The position numbers and the translations under genes are program-made. A stretch of 57,949 nt of DNA from Lentisphaerota bacterium (lineage in GTDB: Bacteria > Verrucomicrobiota > Kiritimatiellia > UBA8416 > VGWI01): assembly GCA_016873655.1 (NCBI GenBank), contig VGWI01000007.1:1-57949 (forward strand). Reading direction: 5' to 3'. The notes under the pieces were generated by a model that saw only the letters and a list, made by a program, of their open reading frames with translations, did no database searches and was not told the DNA's origin. Of the stretch, positions 15,020 to 23,609 are shown in pieces (positions within the stretch are counted from its first letter, which is position 1; each line of letters opens with the position of its first letter).

Positions 15020-17902
15020 ATGGGCAGACACATGGACATTCTTGTTTCACTGCCGCATTGCAGCGCGTCGGTCTACGACCGGGTAAGGCCGCTCGGGCGC
15101 GGCCGTGAATTCGTCGCCTCCGACCCGCCGGGCGCCCAGCTCGGTTCCGGCGGCGGCACAGTCCATATGCTCCTCGGCGGCTGGCGCAGTTCCTGGGAAC
15201 AGACGTTCGACGCCTACATGAACAGGGCGCCGAAGTTGGTGCTTCACGGCAGCGGCGAGAGCCGGCGTCTGCCGGCTTATGCGCCGATCGGCAAGCCGCT
15301 TGTCCCCGTGCCGGTTTTCCGCGGACTTACCCCGCACGCGCCGGACATGACTCTGCTCGACCTTCAGGTGCGGTCGTGTTCCGACCTGTTCCGTCACGCC
15401 TCGCCGCACAGCGTGTGCATGATCGCGTGCGGCGATGTTCTGCTGCGCTATTCAGGCTGGCTGCCGGTGTACCCGGATGCGGATGTGGTAATCGTTGGCA
15501 TACCGGCGTCGGCCGAGGAGGCGAGCCGGCACGGGGTGATGTTCTGCGAGCCGGGCGCCGCGGGGGCGATGTCGTTCTTTCTGCAGAAGCCGGACGCTGT
15601 ACGGGTCCGGAAGCTTGCGGCGGCGCACCCTTACTTTCTCGACACCGGCGTGTGGCTGCTGAGCCGCCGTGCGCTCGACGTGCTGTTCGCGAAGTGCGGC
15701 GTGCCCGCTGGCGGCCGGCCGGAGGGGGGGCCGGCGCCGTTCGATCTCTACGGCTCGTTCGGGCCGGCGCTCGGCATGAAGCCCGAACGGCCGGATCCGG
15801 AAATCAGCGCCCTGTCCTGCGCCGTATTGCCCCTGCCGAACGGCCGGTTCTATCATTTCGGCACGAACCGCAGCCTTCTTACATCGGTCCGGCAGCTCAT
15901 GAACCCGGCCGACGAGAGGCGGTCTTTCGGGGACGCGCCGGGCGCCGAAAGCGTGCACACGACGGTTCAGAATTCGGTCGCGGAGCTGTCGCGCGCGAAT
16001 GCCGGGAAATGGGTCTGGATCGAGAACTCGCACGTGCCTTCCTCGTGGACTTTGACCGACCGGCATGTGCTCACCGGTGTTCCGCCGAACGACTGGCGGA
16101 TATCCCTTCCCGAGGGCGTGTGTCTCGATTTCGCGCCTGTCGAGTCGCGTCTGTGTGTGCGGTCCTACGGGTTCGAGGACGGCGGACGCGGCGCCCTGTG
16201 CGAGGCCGGGACGTTGTGGATGGGCCGTCCGGCCGGCGACTGGTTCGCGAAGCGCGGGTTGAAGTTCGAGCAGTGCGGGCCGGACCCGACGGCCGACATC
16301 CACACCGCCGCGCTGTTCCCCGCCCTGCCCGCCGACGGGCTGAGCGCGGAGTTTGTTCAGTGGCTTGTTGACGAGAACCCGGGCAGGAGCGACGTCTTTG
16401 CCCGTCTGTGGCTCGAGGCGCCGCGCTATTCCGCCTTGGCGCTGCTTGAGAAGACGGATATCGCCACGTTGTCCGCCATGCGCCGCGCGCGCGCGGCGGA
16501 GCTTGTTGCGCGCATGACCCCTGCCGCGCGCGCCGAAGCGGCTGCGGGGATGGATCTCGAAAGAACCGCGGAGTTCTATGTGGCCAACGGGCTTGCGCCG
16601 GCCGAACGGGTCGCCGGGCTTGCGCCTGTTCCCCTTGCGCGCGACCGGATGTTCCGTTCGCGGCTTGCCGCCCTTGGCGGCGGGGCGGACGCGGAAGAGC
16701 ACGAACGCGGCGCGTTCAGCGCCTTGCGCGAGGCGATAGTCGTCACGGCGAAGCAATCCCCCGTCACGCCGCGCCGGAACGTTCTTGAGGATCAGATCGT
16801 GTGGGGCCGTTCGCCCGTGCGCCTGGACATTGCCGGGGGCTGGACCGACACTCCGCCGTACTGCATGGAAAAGGGCGGGCGGGTGGTGAATCTCGCCGCC
16901 GATCTGAACGGACAGCCGCCGATCCAGGTGTTTGCGCGGCTTTCCGAGCGGCCGGGCATAAGGCTTCGCAGCATAGACCTGGGGGTGGATCACGACATTG
17001 CCGACTACGGCGACCTGCGCGAGTACGGCAGGCTCGGCAGCGGGTTCGGCATCGCCAGGGCGGCGCTTTGCCTGTGCGGCTTTTCGCCGGACTTCCATGC
17101 CGGGGAACAGTTCAAGGGACTGGCCGACCAGTTGCGCGCGGAGATCGGCTGCGGCATCGAGGTGAGCATGCTGGCGGCGGTGCCGAAGGGCTCGGGCCTG
17201 GGGACAAGCAGCATACTTGCCTCCACGCTGCTTGGCACGCTGAGCGAACTGCTCGGCCTTGGATGGAATTCGGACGACCTGTTTTTCCGGACGCTGGCGC
17301 TGGAGCAGATGCTCACGTCCGGCGGCGGCTGGCAGGACCAGGTTGGCGGGGTGTTGCCGGGCGTCAAGCTCATCGAATCCGAGCCCGGTCTCATTCAGCG
17401 TCCGGCGGCGCGCTGGCTGCCGGAGAATTTCTTCGCCGAGCCCGCTTTCGCCGACAGAATCCTCCTCTACTACACGGGGCTCACGCGCGTTGCGCACAAC
17501 ATACTCGGCGAGATAGTCAGGGGCATCTTCCTTAACTCGTCGTCCCACATGGCGACGATCGAGGAAATCGGAAGGAACGCGGCATTCGCCGCGGACGCGC
17601 TTCAGAAGCATGACTGGGACGGATTCATCGAAAGTGTGCGAAGGAGCTGGCGGCTCAACATGGAGCTCGATCCCGGCACATGTCCGGCGGAGGTGGCGGC
17701 CATCCTTGCCCGTGTGGAGAGCCGGACCAGCGCCGTGAAGCTGCTTGGCGCCGGCGGAGGCGGGTACATGCTGATGCTGGCGCCCGACGCGGCGGCGGCC
17801 AGGGCCGTGCGCGAGGAGCTCACCGGCGCGCCGCCCAACCCGAGAGCGCGGTTCGTTAAGCTTTCGCTCTCCAGAACCGGCTTCCAAGTGACGCGGAGTT
17901 AG
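15020..17902 (+). CDS. fkp: Bifunctional L-fucokinase/GDP-fucose pyrophosphorylase
   Basis: The protein has 960 residues, the normal size for Fkp, which salvages L-fucose to fucose-1-phosphate and then GDP-fucose. The N-terminal pyrophosphorylase half carries LGSGGGTVHMLLGGW (about 40-54) and a central beta-helix-like part. The C-terminal GHMP kinase half (about 590-960) has VRLDIAGGWTDTPPYC, the ATP loop PKGSGLGTSSILAS and GAGGGGYMLML. The start at 15020 has no clear ribosome site; ATG at 15032 is an alternative. It is first in a plus-strand locus of nucleotide-sugar genes. It uses cytoplasmic fucose to feed fucosylated surface glycans. Confidence 0.95.
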   Translation: MGRHMDILVSLPHCSASVYDRVRPLGRGREFVASDPPGAQLGSGGGTVHMLLGGWRSSWEQTFDAYMNRAPKLVLHGSGESRRLPAYAPIGKPLVPVPVFRGLTPHAPDMTLLDLQVRSCSDLFRHASPHSVCMIACGDVLLRYSGWLPVYPDADVVIVGIPASAEEASRHGVMFCEPGAAGAMSFFLQKPDAVRVRKLAAAHPYFLDTGVWLLSRRALDVLFAKCGVPAGGRPEGGPAPFDLYGSFGPALGMKPERPDPEISALSCAVLPLPNGRFYHFGTNRSLLTSVRQLMNPADERRSFGDAPGAESVHTTVQNSVAELSRANAGKWVWIENSHVPSSWTLTDRHVLTGVPPNDWRISLPEGVCLDFAPVESRLCVRSYGFEDGGRGALCEAGTLWMGRPAGDWFAKRGLKFEQCGPDPTADIHTAALFPALPADGLSAEFVQWLVDENPGRSDVFARLWLEAPRYSALALLEKTDIATLSAMRRARAAELVARMTPAARAEAAAGMDLERTAEFYVANGLAPAERVAGLAPVPLARDRMFRSRLAALGGGADAEEHERGAFSALREAIVVTAKQSPVTPRRNVLEDQIVWGRSPVRLDIAGGWTDTPPYCMEKGGRVVNLAADLNGQPPIQVFARLSERPGIRLRSIDLGVDHDIADYGDLREYGRLGSGFGIARAALCLCGFSPDFHAGEQFKGLADQLRAEIGCGIEVSMLAAVPKGSGLGTSSILASTLLGTLSELLGLGWNSDDLFFRTLALEQMLTSGGGWQDQVGGVLPGVKLIESEPGLIQRPAARWLPENFFAEPAFADRILLYYTGLTRVAHNILGEIVRGIFLNSSSHMATIEEIGRNAAFAADALQKHDWDGFIESVRRSWRLNMELDPGTCPAEVAAILARVESRTSAVKLLGAGGGGYMLMLAPDAAAARAVREELTGAPPNPRARFVKLSLSRTGFQVTRS

Positions 17903-17951
17903 TGCACAATTCCGCCCGTGCGGCGTCTGCCGCGAAGGAGGCCGGAAAGCA

Positions 17952-19274
17952 GTGAAAGACGAGCTGGTCGCAAAGATCGGGAAACGCGAGGCGGTTGTCG
18001 GAGTCGTGGGGCTCGGCTACGTCGGGCTTCCGCTTCTCCTCGAGTTCGCGAAGGGCGGCTTCCGCTGTGTCGGGTTTGACATCGATCCCGCAAAGCCGGC
18101 CGCGCTCGTTGCCGGCAGGTCGTACATCCGCCATATCGCATCCGAATCCGTTGCGTCCGCATTCGTCGGCGCGGACCCGAAACGCGCGACGGCGACAACC
18201 GATTTCTCGCGCGTGCGCGAATGCGACGCGGTGCTGATCTGCGTCCCCACGCCGCTGACGCACCACCGTGAGCCGGACCTGACGTTCATCGAGAACACCG
18301 CCAGGAGCATCGCGCCTCACATGCGCGCGGGGCAGTTGGTCATCCTGGAATCAACCACCTATCCCGGCACGACAGAGGAAGTGATGGTGCCCATACTCGA
18401 AGCCGGATCCGGCCTGCGGGCAGGCGAGGGGTTTCTCGCAGCCTTTTCCCCCGAGCGCGAGGATCCAAACAACCGCGACTTCCGGACCGCGACCATCCCG
18501 AAGGTTGTCGGCGGAATGACCCCCGACTCCCTTGATGCGGCGGTGGCGTTGTACGGGTCGGTCATCTGCAAGACCGTGCCGGTGTCATCCTGCCGCGCCG
18601 CGGAAGCCACGAAGCTGATGGAGAACATTTTCAGGTCAGTCAACATTGCCCTTGTGAACGAGCTGAAGCTGGTGTTCGGCCGGATGGGCGTGGATATATG
18701 GGAAGTGGTTGACGCGGCGCGGACGAAGCCGTTCGGGTTCATGCCGTTCTATCCGGGGCCGGGCCTCGGCGGGCACTGCATACCGATAGACCCTTTCTAC
18801 CTGACCTGGAAAGCCAAGGAGTACGGGATTGCCACGCGGTTCATCGAGCTTGCCGGCGAGATCAACAGCGCCATGCCCGACCACGTTATCCAGCAGGCGA
18901 TTGTTGCGTTGAGCGACCGGGGCAGGGCGATGCGCGGCGCGCGGGTGCTGCTCGTGGGGCTCGCCTACAAAAAGAACGTGGACGACACGCGCGAAAGCCC
19001 GTCCCTGGCCCTCTGGCGCAAGCTGCTCGAGCGCGGGGCGCGGGTTGACTACTACGACCCGTTCTGTCCGGTCGTGCCCAGAACCCGCGAATACCCTGAA
19101 CTTGCGGACATCCGCAGCCGGACGTGGGAGGAAGCGATCTCCGGCGGCTACGACGCGGCGCTGGTTTCCACGGCGCACGACTCGGTTGATCATGACGCGA
19201 TAGCCCGGAGCTGCGGCCTGACGGTTGACACCAGGCATGCCTGCAAGCCCGGCCCGAACGTGGTGCCGGCCTGA
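17952..19274 (+). CDS. wbpA: UDP-N-acetylglucosamine 6-dehydrogenase, WbpA-type
   Basis: The protein has 440 residues with the UDP-sugar dehydrogenase layout. The NAD-binding loop is GVVGLGYVGLPLLLEF (about 18-33), followed by ERE-type segment FSPEREDPNN, the catalytic Cys in GPGLGGHCIPIDPFYL (about 265-280), and the C-terminal UDP-binding domain with GLAYKKNVDDTRESP. It oxidises C6 of a UDP-sugar twice to the uronic acid. The GTG start follows AAGGAGG. The presence of WbpB, WbpE and WbpI homologues nearby points to UDP-GlcNAc as substrate, though UDP-glucose is possible. Confidence 0.9.
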   Translation: MKDELVAKIGKREAVVGVVGLGYVGLPLLLEFAKGGFRCVGFDIDPAKPAALVAGRSYIRHIASESVASAFVGADPKRATATTDFSRVRECDAVLICVPTPLTHHREPDLTFIENTARSIAPHMRAGQLVILESTTYPGTTEEVMVPILEAGSGLRAGEGFLAAFSPEREDPNNRDFRTATIPKVVGGMTPDSLDAAVALYGSVICKTVPVSSCRAAEATKLMENIFRSVNIALVNELKLVFGRMGVDIWEVVDAARTKPFGFMPFYPGPGLGGHCIPIDPFYLTWKAKEYGIATRFIELAGEINSAMPDHVIQQAIVALSDRGRAMRGARVLLVGLAYKKNVDDTRESPSLALWRKLLERGARVDYYDPFCPVVPRTREYPELADIRSRTWEEAISGGYDAALVSTAHDSVDHDAIARSCGLTVDTRHACKPGPNVVPA

Positions 19275-19294
19275 CCGATGGAGAGCAGCCTGTC

Positions 19295-20314
19295 ATGAGA
19301 ATCCTCGTAACAGGGTCGGCGGGCTTCATCGGATCACACGTCGCGCACGCGCTTCTCCGGCAGGGCCACGAAGTCGTCGGCGTGGACAATTTCAACGACT
19401 ACTATTCCCCCGCGTTGAAGCGCGACCGCCACGCCGGGCTTGCCGGGAAGAACGGGTTCTCGTCGCACGAGTGCGACCTGTGCGACCGGCAGGCGATGGA
19501 CGGGGTATTCGCCGGAGGGCGGTTCGACCGTGTCTGCCACCTCGCTGCCCAGGCGGGCGTGCGCTATTCGCTGACGCATCCGCACGTCTACCAGAAATCG
19601 AACCTTGAAGGTTTTCTGAACGTGCTGGAAGCGTGCCGCAACAACGCCGTTCCGCGGCTCGTTTACGCCTCCAGTTCCAGCGTCTACGGCGGAAACACGA
19701 AGCTGCCGTTTTCCGAGTCCGACCCGGTTGACAGCCCGGTGAGTCTCTATGCCGCCACGAAGAAGGCGAACGAGCTCATGGCGCACGTCTACACCCGGCT
19801 CTACGGGTTCCAGACGGTAGGGTTGCGCTTCTTCACCGTCTACGGGCCGTGGGGCAGGCCCGACATGGCGTACTGGCTTTTCACGAAGGCCATGCTGCGC
19901 GGCGAGGCGATTCCCGTGTTCAACCACGGCAGGATGCAGCGCGATTTCACATACATAGACGACATAGTGAAGGGCGTGCTCGCATCGCTCTTCGCCGACG
20001 GGCTTCAGCCGTACGAAGTGATCAATCTCGGCAACCACAAGCCCGAACTTCTGACCGATTTCATCAACACGATCGCGTCCGCGCTCGGCGTCACGCCGAA
20101 GATGAACATGCTTCCGATGCAGCCGGGCGATGTTCCGGCCACGTTTGCGGACACGACGCTTGCGAAGGAGAGGCTCGGGTTCGAGCCCGAAACGCCGATG
20201 TCAGAGGGCATACCCAGGTTCGTTGAATGGTATCGCGAGTACCACGGGCCGGCCCGGGCGGCCGGGCCGGCAAAGCGGAAGGGGCACGTGGAAGATGGAA
20301 GTACCGCTTCTTGA
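19295..20314 (+). CDS. UDP-glucuronate 4-epimerase-like NAD-dependent epimerase
   Basis: The protein has 339 residues of the short-chain extended epimerase family. The Rossmann loop is TGSAGFIGSHVA (about 6-17), with DNFNDYYSP as in CapI/GAE-type UDP-glucuronate epimerases, and the catalytic triad has SSSSVYGG and YAATKKANEL (Tyr-x3-Lys). It interconverts UDP-glucuronate and UDP-galacturonate if substrate use follows the family. The last 20 bases overlap the next gene, the aminotransferase, so they are co-translated. A Pro/Ala/Arg-rich tail extends past the usual C-terminus. Confidence 0.88.
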   Translation: MRILVTGSAGFIGSHVAHALLRQGHEVVGVDNFNDYYSPALKRDRHAGLAGKNGFSSHECDLCDRQAMDGVFAGGRFDRVCHLAAQAGVRYSLTHPHVYQKSNLEGFLNVLEACRNNAVPRLVYASSSSVYGGNTKLPFSESDPVDSPVSLYAATKKANELMAHVYTRLYGFQTVGLRFFTVYGPWGRPDMAYWLFTKAMLRGEAIPVFNHGRMQRDFTYIDDIVKGVLASLFADGLQPYEVINLGNHKPELLTDFINTIASALGVTPKMNMLPMQPGDVPATFADTTLAKERLGFEPETPMSEGIPRFVEWYREYHGPARAAGPAKRKGHVEDGSTAS

Positions 20315-21422
20315 TCTCAAGGCGCAGCATGCGGCGATAGGGGAGGAAGTCGAACGCTCCGTGGCGGAGGTGTTCGCTTCGCAGATTTTCATTCTCGGTC
20401 CGAAGGTCGACGCCTGCGAGAAGGCGGTTGCGGAGTACTCCGGCGCGGCGCATGGCATCGGCATGTCGTCCGGCACCGACGCGCTGCTCGCCTGTCTGAT
20501 GATCGAGGAGATAGGGCCGGGCGATGAGGTGATAACCTCGCCATACACTTTCTTTGCCACGGCCGGCTCCATTGCGCGTGTCGGCGCGACGCCGGTGTTC
20601 GCTGATATCGACCCGGTGAGCTACAACATCCGGCCGGACCTGCTCGAGGCGAAGATCACCGAGCGGACGCGGGCGATAATGCCGGTTCATCTGTATGGAC
20701 AGATGGCCGACATGACCGCGATCAACGCCATCGCGGCCAGGCACGGGCTCATCGTGATCGAGGACGCGTGCCAGGCGATCGGCGCGCGGGACGGCGGTAT
20801 GCGCGCGGGCTCCTGCGGCACGATGGGCTGTTTCTCCTTCTTCCCGTCGAAGAACCTCGGCGGAGCGGGCGACGGCGGGATGGTGGTTACCAACGACGCG
20901 GCGCGCGCCGACAAGCTGCGCTGGTTCAGGAACCACGGCGCCAACCCGAAATACTACCATCGCTACGTCGGGGGCAATTTCCGGCTCGACGCTGTGCAGG
21001 CGGCGGTGGTTTCCGCGAAGCTGCCGCACCTCGACGCCTGGACCGACGCGCGCAGGCGCAACGCCGCCAGGTACGACAGGCTGTTTGCCGCGGCCGGGCT
21101 GCCGGAAAGCGCTGACTTCGCGCTGCCGCAGGCGGTGACCGAACGCCACATCTTCAACCAGTACGTGATCCGCGCGGCGTCGCGCGATGCCTTGAGGGCG
21201 TTCCTGGCCGAGCGTCGGGTAGGGTCGGAAGTCTACTACCCCGTGCCGCTGCACCTGCAGGAATGCTTCGTCTATCTCGGCTGCCGGCGCGGCGACTACC
21301 CGGAGAGCGAGTCCGCGGCCGCCTCGACCCTGGCGCTGCCGGTGTATCCGGAGCTGAGCGACTCCCAGGCGGAATATGCGGTGTCCTGCATAGCTGAATT
21401 CTTCAAGAGGAAGAGGGGATAG
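20295..21422 (+). CDS. wbpE: DegT/DnrJ/EryC1 sugar aminotransferase, WbpE-like
   Basis: The protein has 375 residues from ATG at 20295 (MEVPLLDLKAQHAAI), a typical WbpE N-terminus. PLP-binding features are visible: SGTDALLACLMIEEIGPGDE (substrate/PLP loop), EDACQAIGARDGG (Asp for pyridine N) and the Schiff-base Lys in FFPSKNLGGAGDGG (about 178-191). The C-terminal region has YYPVPLHLQECF. WbpE transfers an amino group to C3 of UDP-3-keto-GlcNAcA, which the WbpB-like enzyme of this locus would make. The gene overlaps the epimerase gene by 20 bases. Confidence 0.92.
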   Translation: MEVPLLDLKAQHAAIGEEVERSVAEVFASQIFILGPKVDACEKAVAEYSGAAHGIGMSSGTDALLACLMIEEIGPGDEVITSPYTFFATAGSIARVGATPVFADIDPVSYNIRPDLLEAKITERTRAIMPVHLYGQMADMTAINAIAARHGLIVIEDACQAIGARDGGMRAGSCGTMGCFSFFPSKNLGGAGDGGMVVTNDAARADKLRWFRNHGANPKYYHRYVGGNFRLDAVQAAVVSAKLPHLDAWTDARRRNAARYDRLFAAAGLPESADFALPQAVTERHIFNQYVIRAASRDALRAFLAERRVGSEVYYPVPLHLQECFVYLGCRRGDYPESESAAASTLALPVYPELSDSQAEYAVSCIAEFFKRKRG

Positions 21423-21424
21423 TC

Positions 21425-22606
21425 ATGGTTGCGGGGCGGTCCAGGACTGTGCGCGTTCTCTCGGTGGTCGGGGCCCGTCCCAACTTCATGAAGATCGCGC
21501 CGTTCGCGCGGGCGATCGCGGCGCGGAACGACGCCGCGCCCGGGTCGGCGGAGCACATTCTCGTTCACACCGGCCAGCACTACGACGCGAGCATGTCGGA
21601 CGCCTTTTTCCGGACGCTTTCGATACCCGAGCCCGACATACATCTTGCCGTCGGTTCCGGCACGCACGCCGAACAGGTCGGCCGCACGATGATGGCGTTC
21701 GAGCCCGAACTGAGACGGGTGCGCCCCGACTGGGTCGTGGTCGTCGGCGACGTCAACGCGACGTGCGCCTGCTCCATAACCGCGAAGAAGGAGGGTGTGC
21801 GGGTTGCGCACATCGAGGCCGGATTGAGATCGTTCGACATGGATATGCCGGAGGAAATCAACCGGATGGTGACCGACCGTCTATCCGACCTGCTGCTCAC
21901 GCCCGACGCGATCTCCGACGCCAACCTGCGGCGGGAAGGGGTGCCGGAAGAACGCATCGTTCAGGTCGGCAACATCATGATAGACACGCTCGACCGGCAG
22001 CGGGCGGCGGCAGCGGCGCTTGATCCGCTGGCGATACTTGGCGCGCAGGCCCGACCGGGCCAGGCTGCCAAGCTGGAGTCGCTTTCCCGGACCGGCGGGG
22101 CCTTCGCGCTTCTTACCCTGCACCGCCCGTCGAACGTGGACAGTCCGGAAGTCCTCGCCGCCCTGGCGAACGTGGTGTCGGGGCGCGTCGCCGCCGCGTT
22201 GCCGGTGGTGTGGATTCTGCATCCGCGCACGCAGCACAGGCTGGAGCGGGCGGAACTGATGGCGGGGCTGCTGGCCAACGGGCGCGTGATCGTGTGCGGG
22301 CCGGCGGGTTACCTCGAGATGCTGCGGCTCAACATGGCGGCGCGTGTGATGCTCACCGACAGCGGCGGTTTGCAGGAGGAATGCTGTGTGCTTGGCACCC
22401 CGTGCCTGACGCTGCGCGACAACACCGAGCGTCCGGTGACGCTGACGGAGCACGGCGGCGTCTGCCTGCTGGCGGGGAATGGTCCGGCGCGTGTGGGTGA
22501 ACGTTTTGAGGCCGCGCTGCGCATGCCGCGCAAGCCTACGCGTCCTCCGTTGTGGGACGGGCATGCGGCCGAACGTGCCGTGGATGCCATACTGCGCGCC
22601 TCCTGA
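21425..22606 (+). CDS. wecB: UDP-N-acetylglucosamine 2-epimerase family, WbpI/WecB
   Basis: The protein has 393 residues of the non-hydrolysing 2-epimerase family. The N-terminus has SVVGARPNFMKIAPF, followed by VHTGQHYDASMSD, the catalytic Asp/Glu region VVVGDVNATCACS and HIEAGLRSFDMDMPEEINR (about 133-151). The C-terminal domain carries TDSGGLQEECCVLGTP. In the Wbp pathway the corresponding enzyme WbpI converts UDP-GlcNAc3NAcA to UDP-ManNAc3NAcA. Plain UDP-GlcNAc use (WecB) is the alternative. It lies two bases after the aminotransferase stop. Confidence 0.92.
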   Translation: MVAGRSRTVRVLSVVGARPNFMKIAPFARAIAARNDAAPGSAEHILVHTGQHYDASMSDAFFRTLSIPEPDIHLAVGSGTHAEQVGRTMMAFEPELRRVRPDWVVVVGDVNATCACSITAKKEGVRVAHIEAGLRSFDMDMPEEINRMVTDRLSDLLLTPDAISDANLRREGVPEERIVQVGNIMIDTLDRQRAAAAALDPLAILGAQARPGQAAKLESLSRTGGAFALLTLHRPSNVDSPEVLAALANVVSGRVAAALPVVWILHPRTQHRLERAELMAGLLANGRVIVCGPAGYLEMLRLNMAARVMLTDSGGLQEECCVLGTPCLTLRDNTERPVTLTEHGGVCLLAGNGPARVGERFEAALRMPRKPTRPPLWDGHAAERAVDAILRAS

Positions 22607-22634
22607 GTCGCGCGGAAATGCGGATGATTTTCCG

Positions 22635-23609
22635 ATGAACACCGCCTCCAGTCTTGCGGATGTCGGGCTGCCGTCCGGAATCGGGCGTGTGCGGCGGAAT
22701 GTGCCGCTTTCCTCGCTGTGTTCCTGGCGCATCGGCGGGCCGGCTGACATCGTGGTCGAACCGGACGGCACGGACGCGGTGCGCCGCCTGCTGGAATATG
22801 TGAATCAGCACGGCGTTCCCCTTGTGGTAATCGGCGCCGGCAGCAACATTCTCTTTGATGATGCCGGGCTAAGGGGCATCGTGCTCAGGATCGGGGAGAG
22901 CCTTTCGGGCTTCGACTGCGATGCCGGCGGCGTGACGGCCCTGGCCGGGGCGTGGCTGCCGCGGATGGCGTTGGCCGCAGCCGCGGCCGGGCTTGCGGGG
23001 CTGGAGCACCTGGCCGGAGTTCCGGGCACACTCGGCGGATCGGTCGCGATGAACGCGGGGATGCCGGAAGCGCCGATCGGGGGGATGGTTGCCTGGGCGG
23101 ATGCCGTGGACATGGCCGGGAACGCGGTCCGTTTTCGCGGCGACGAATGCCGCTTCGGTTACCGCACAAGCCGGTTCCTTGACGGGCGGCACATTGTGCT
23201 GGGCGCCAGGCTGAGCTGCCGCGGGGACGACCAGGCCGCGGTTCGCGCAAGGACAACCGCGGTGCTGAAGGAGCGCCGCGGCAAGTACCCGCTCGACCAG
23301 CCGAGCGCGGGCTCGGTGTTTCTGCGCGACCCGTCGCGTCCGGCCGAATACGGGCCGCCGGGACTTCTCGTTGAGAAGGCGGGGTTGAAGGGCGCGCGGG
23401 AAGGCGGGGCTGTGGTGTCCGACCGGCACGCCAACTTCATAGTCAACGCCGGCGGCGCCACTTCGGCCGACGTGCTCAGGCTGATACGCAGGATTCGGCT
23501 TGCCGTACACGGCAGTACAGGCTACTGGCTGAAGTGCGAAATCCGGTACGTTGCGCCGGATGGCAGCACTCGCCCGGCGGACGGCGCGGAAGGAGGAACT
23601 CAGACATGA
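22635..23609 (+). CDS. murB: UDP-N-acetylenolpyruvoylglucosamine reductase MurB
   Basis: The protein has 324 residues from ATG at 22635. FAD-binding signatures are present: VIGAGSNILFDD (about 55-66) and LAGVPGTLGGSVAMNAGM. The active-site Ser lies in QPSAGSVF, and KAGLKGAREGGAVVSDRHAN marks the C-terminal domain, as in type II MurB proteins. It makes UDP-MurNAc for peptidoglycan, so its place among capsule or O-antigen genes is unusual. It shares an ATGA overlap with the downstream oxidoreductase gene, hence it is truly part of this operon. Confidence 0.93.
   Translation: MNTASSLADVGLPSGIGRVRRNVPLSSLCSWRIGGPADIVVEPDGTDAVRRLLEYVNQHGVPLVVIGAGSNILFDDAGLRGIVLRIGESLSGFDCDAGGVTALAGAWLPRMALAAAAAGLAGLEHLAGVPGTLGGSVAMNAGMPEAPIGGMVAWADAVDMAGNAVRFRGDECRFGYRTSRFLDGRHIVLGARLSCRGDDQAAVRARTTAVLKERRGKYPLDQPSAGSVFLRDPSRPAEYGPPGLLVEKAGLKGAREGGAVVSDRHANFIVNAGGATSADVLRLIRRIRLAVHGSTGYWLKCEIRYVAPDGSTRPADGAEGGTQT

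Noticed and set aside
15452-17887. Open frame of 811 codons on the minus strand opposite fkp
   Set aside because: It is a mirror frame of a GC-rich gene: no motif, Arg/Gly/His-rich composition, and fkp explains the whole region.
20091-21254. 387-codon minus-strand frame opposite the wbpE-like gene
   Set aside because: Shadow of the aminotransferase gene; no ribosome site and no protein family.
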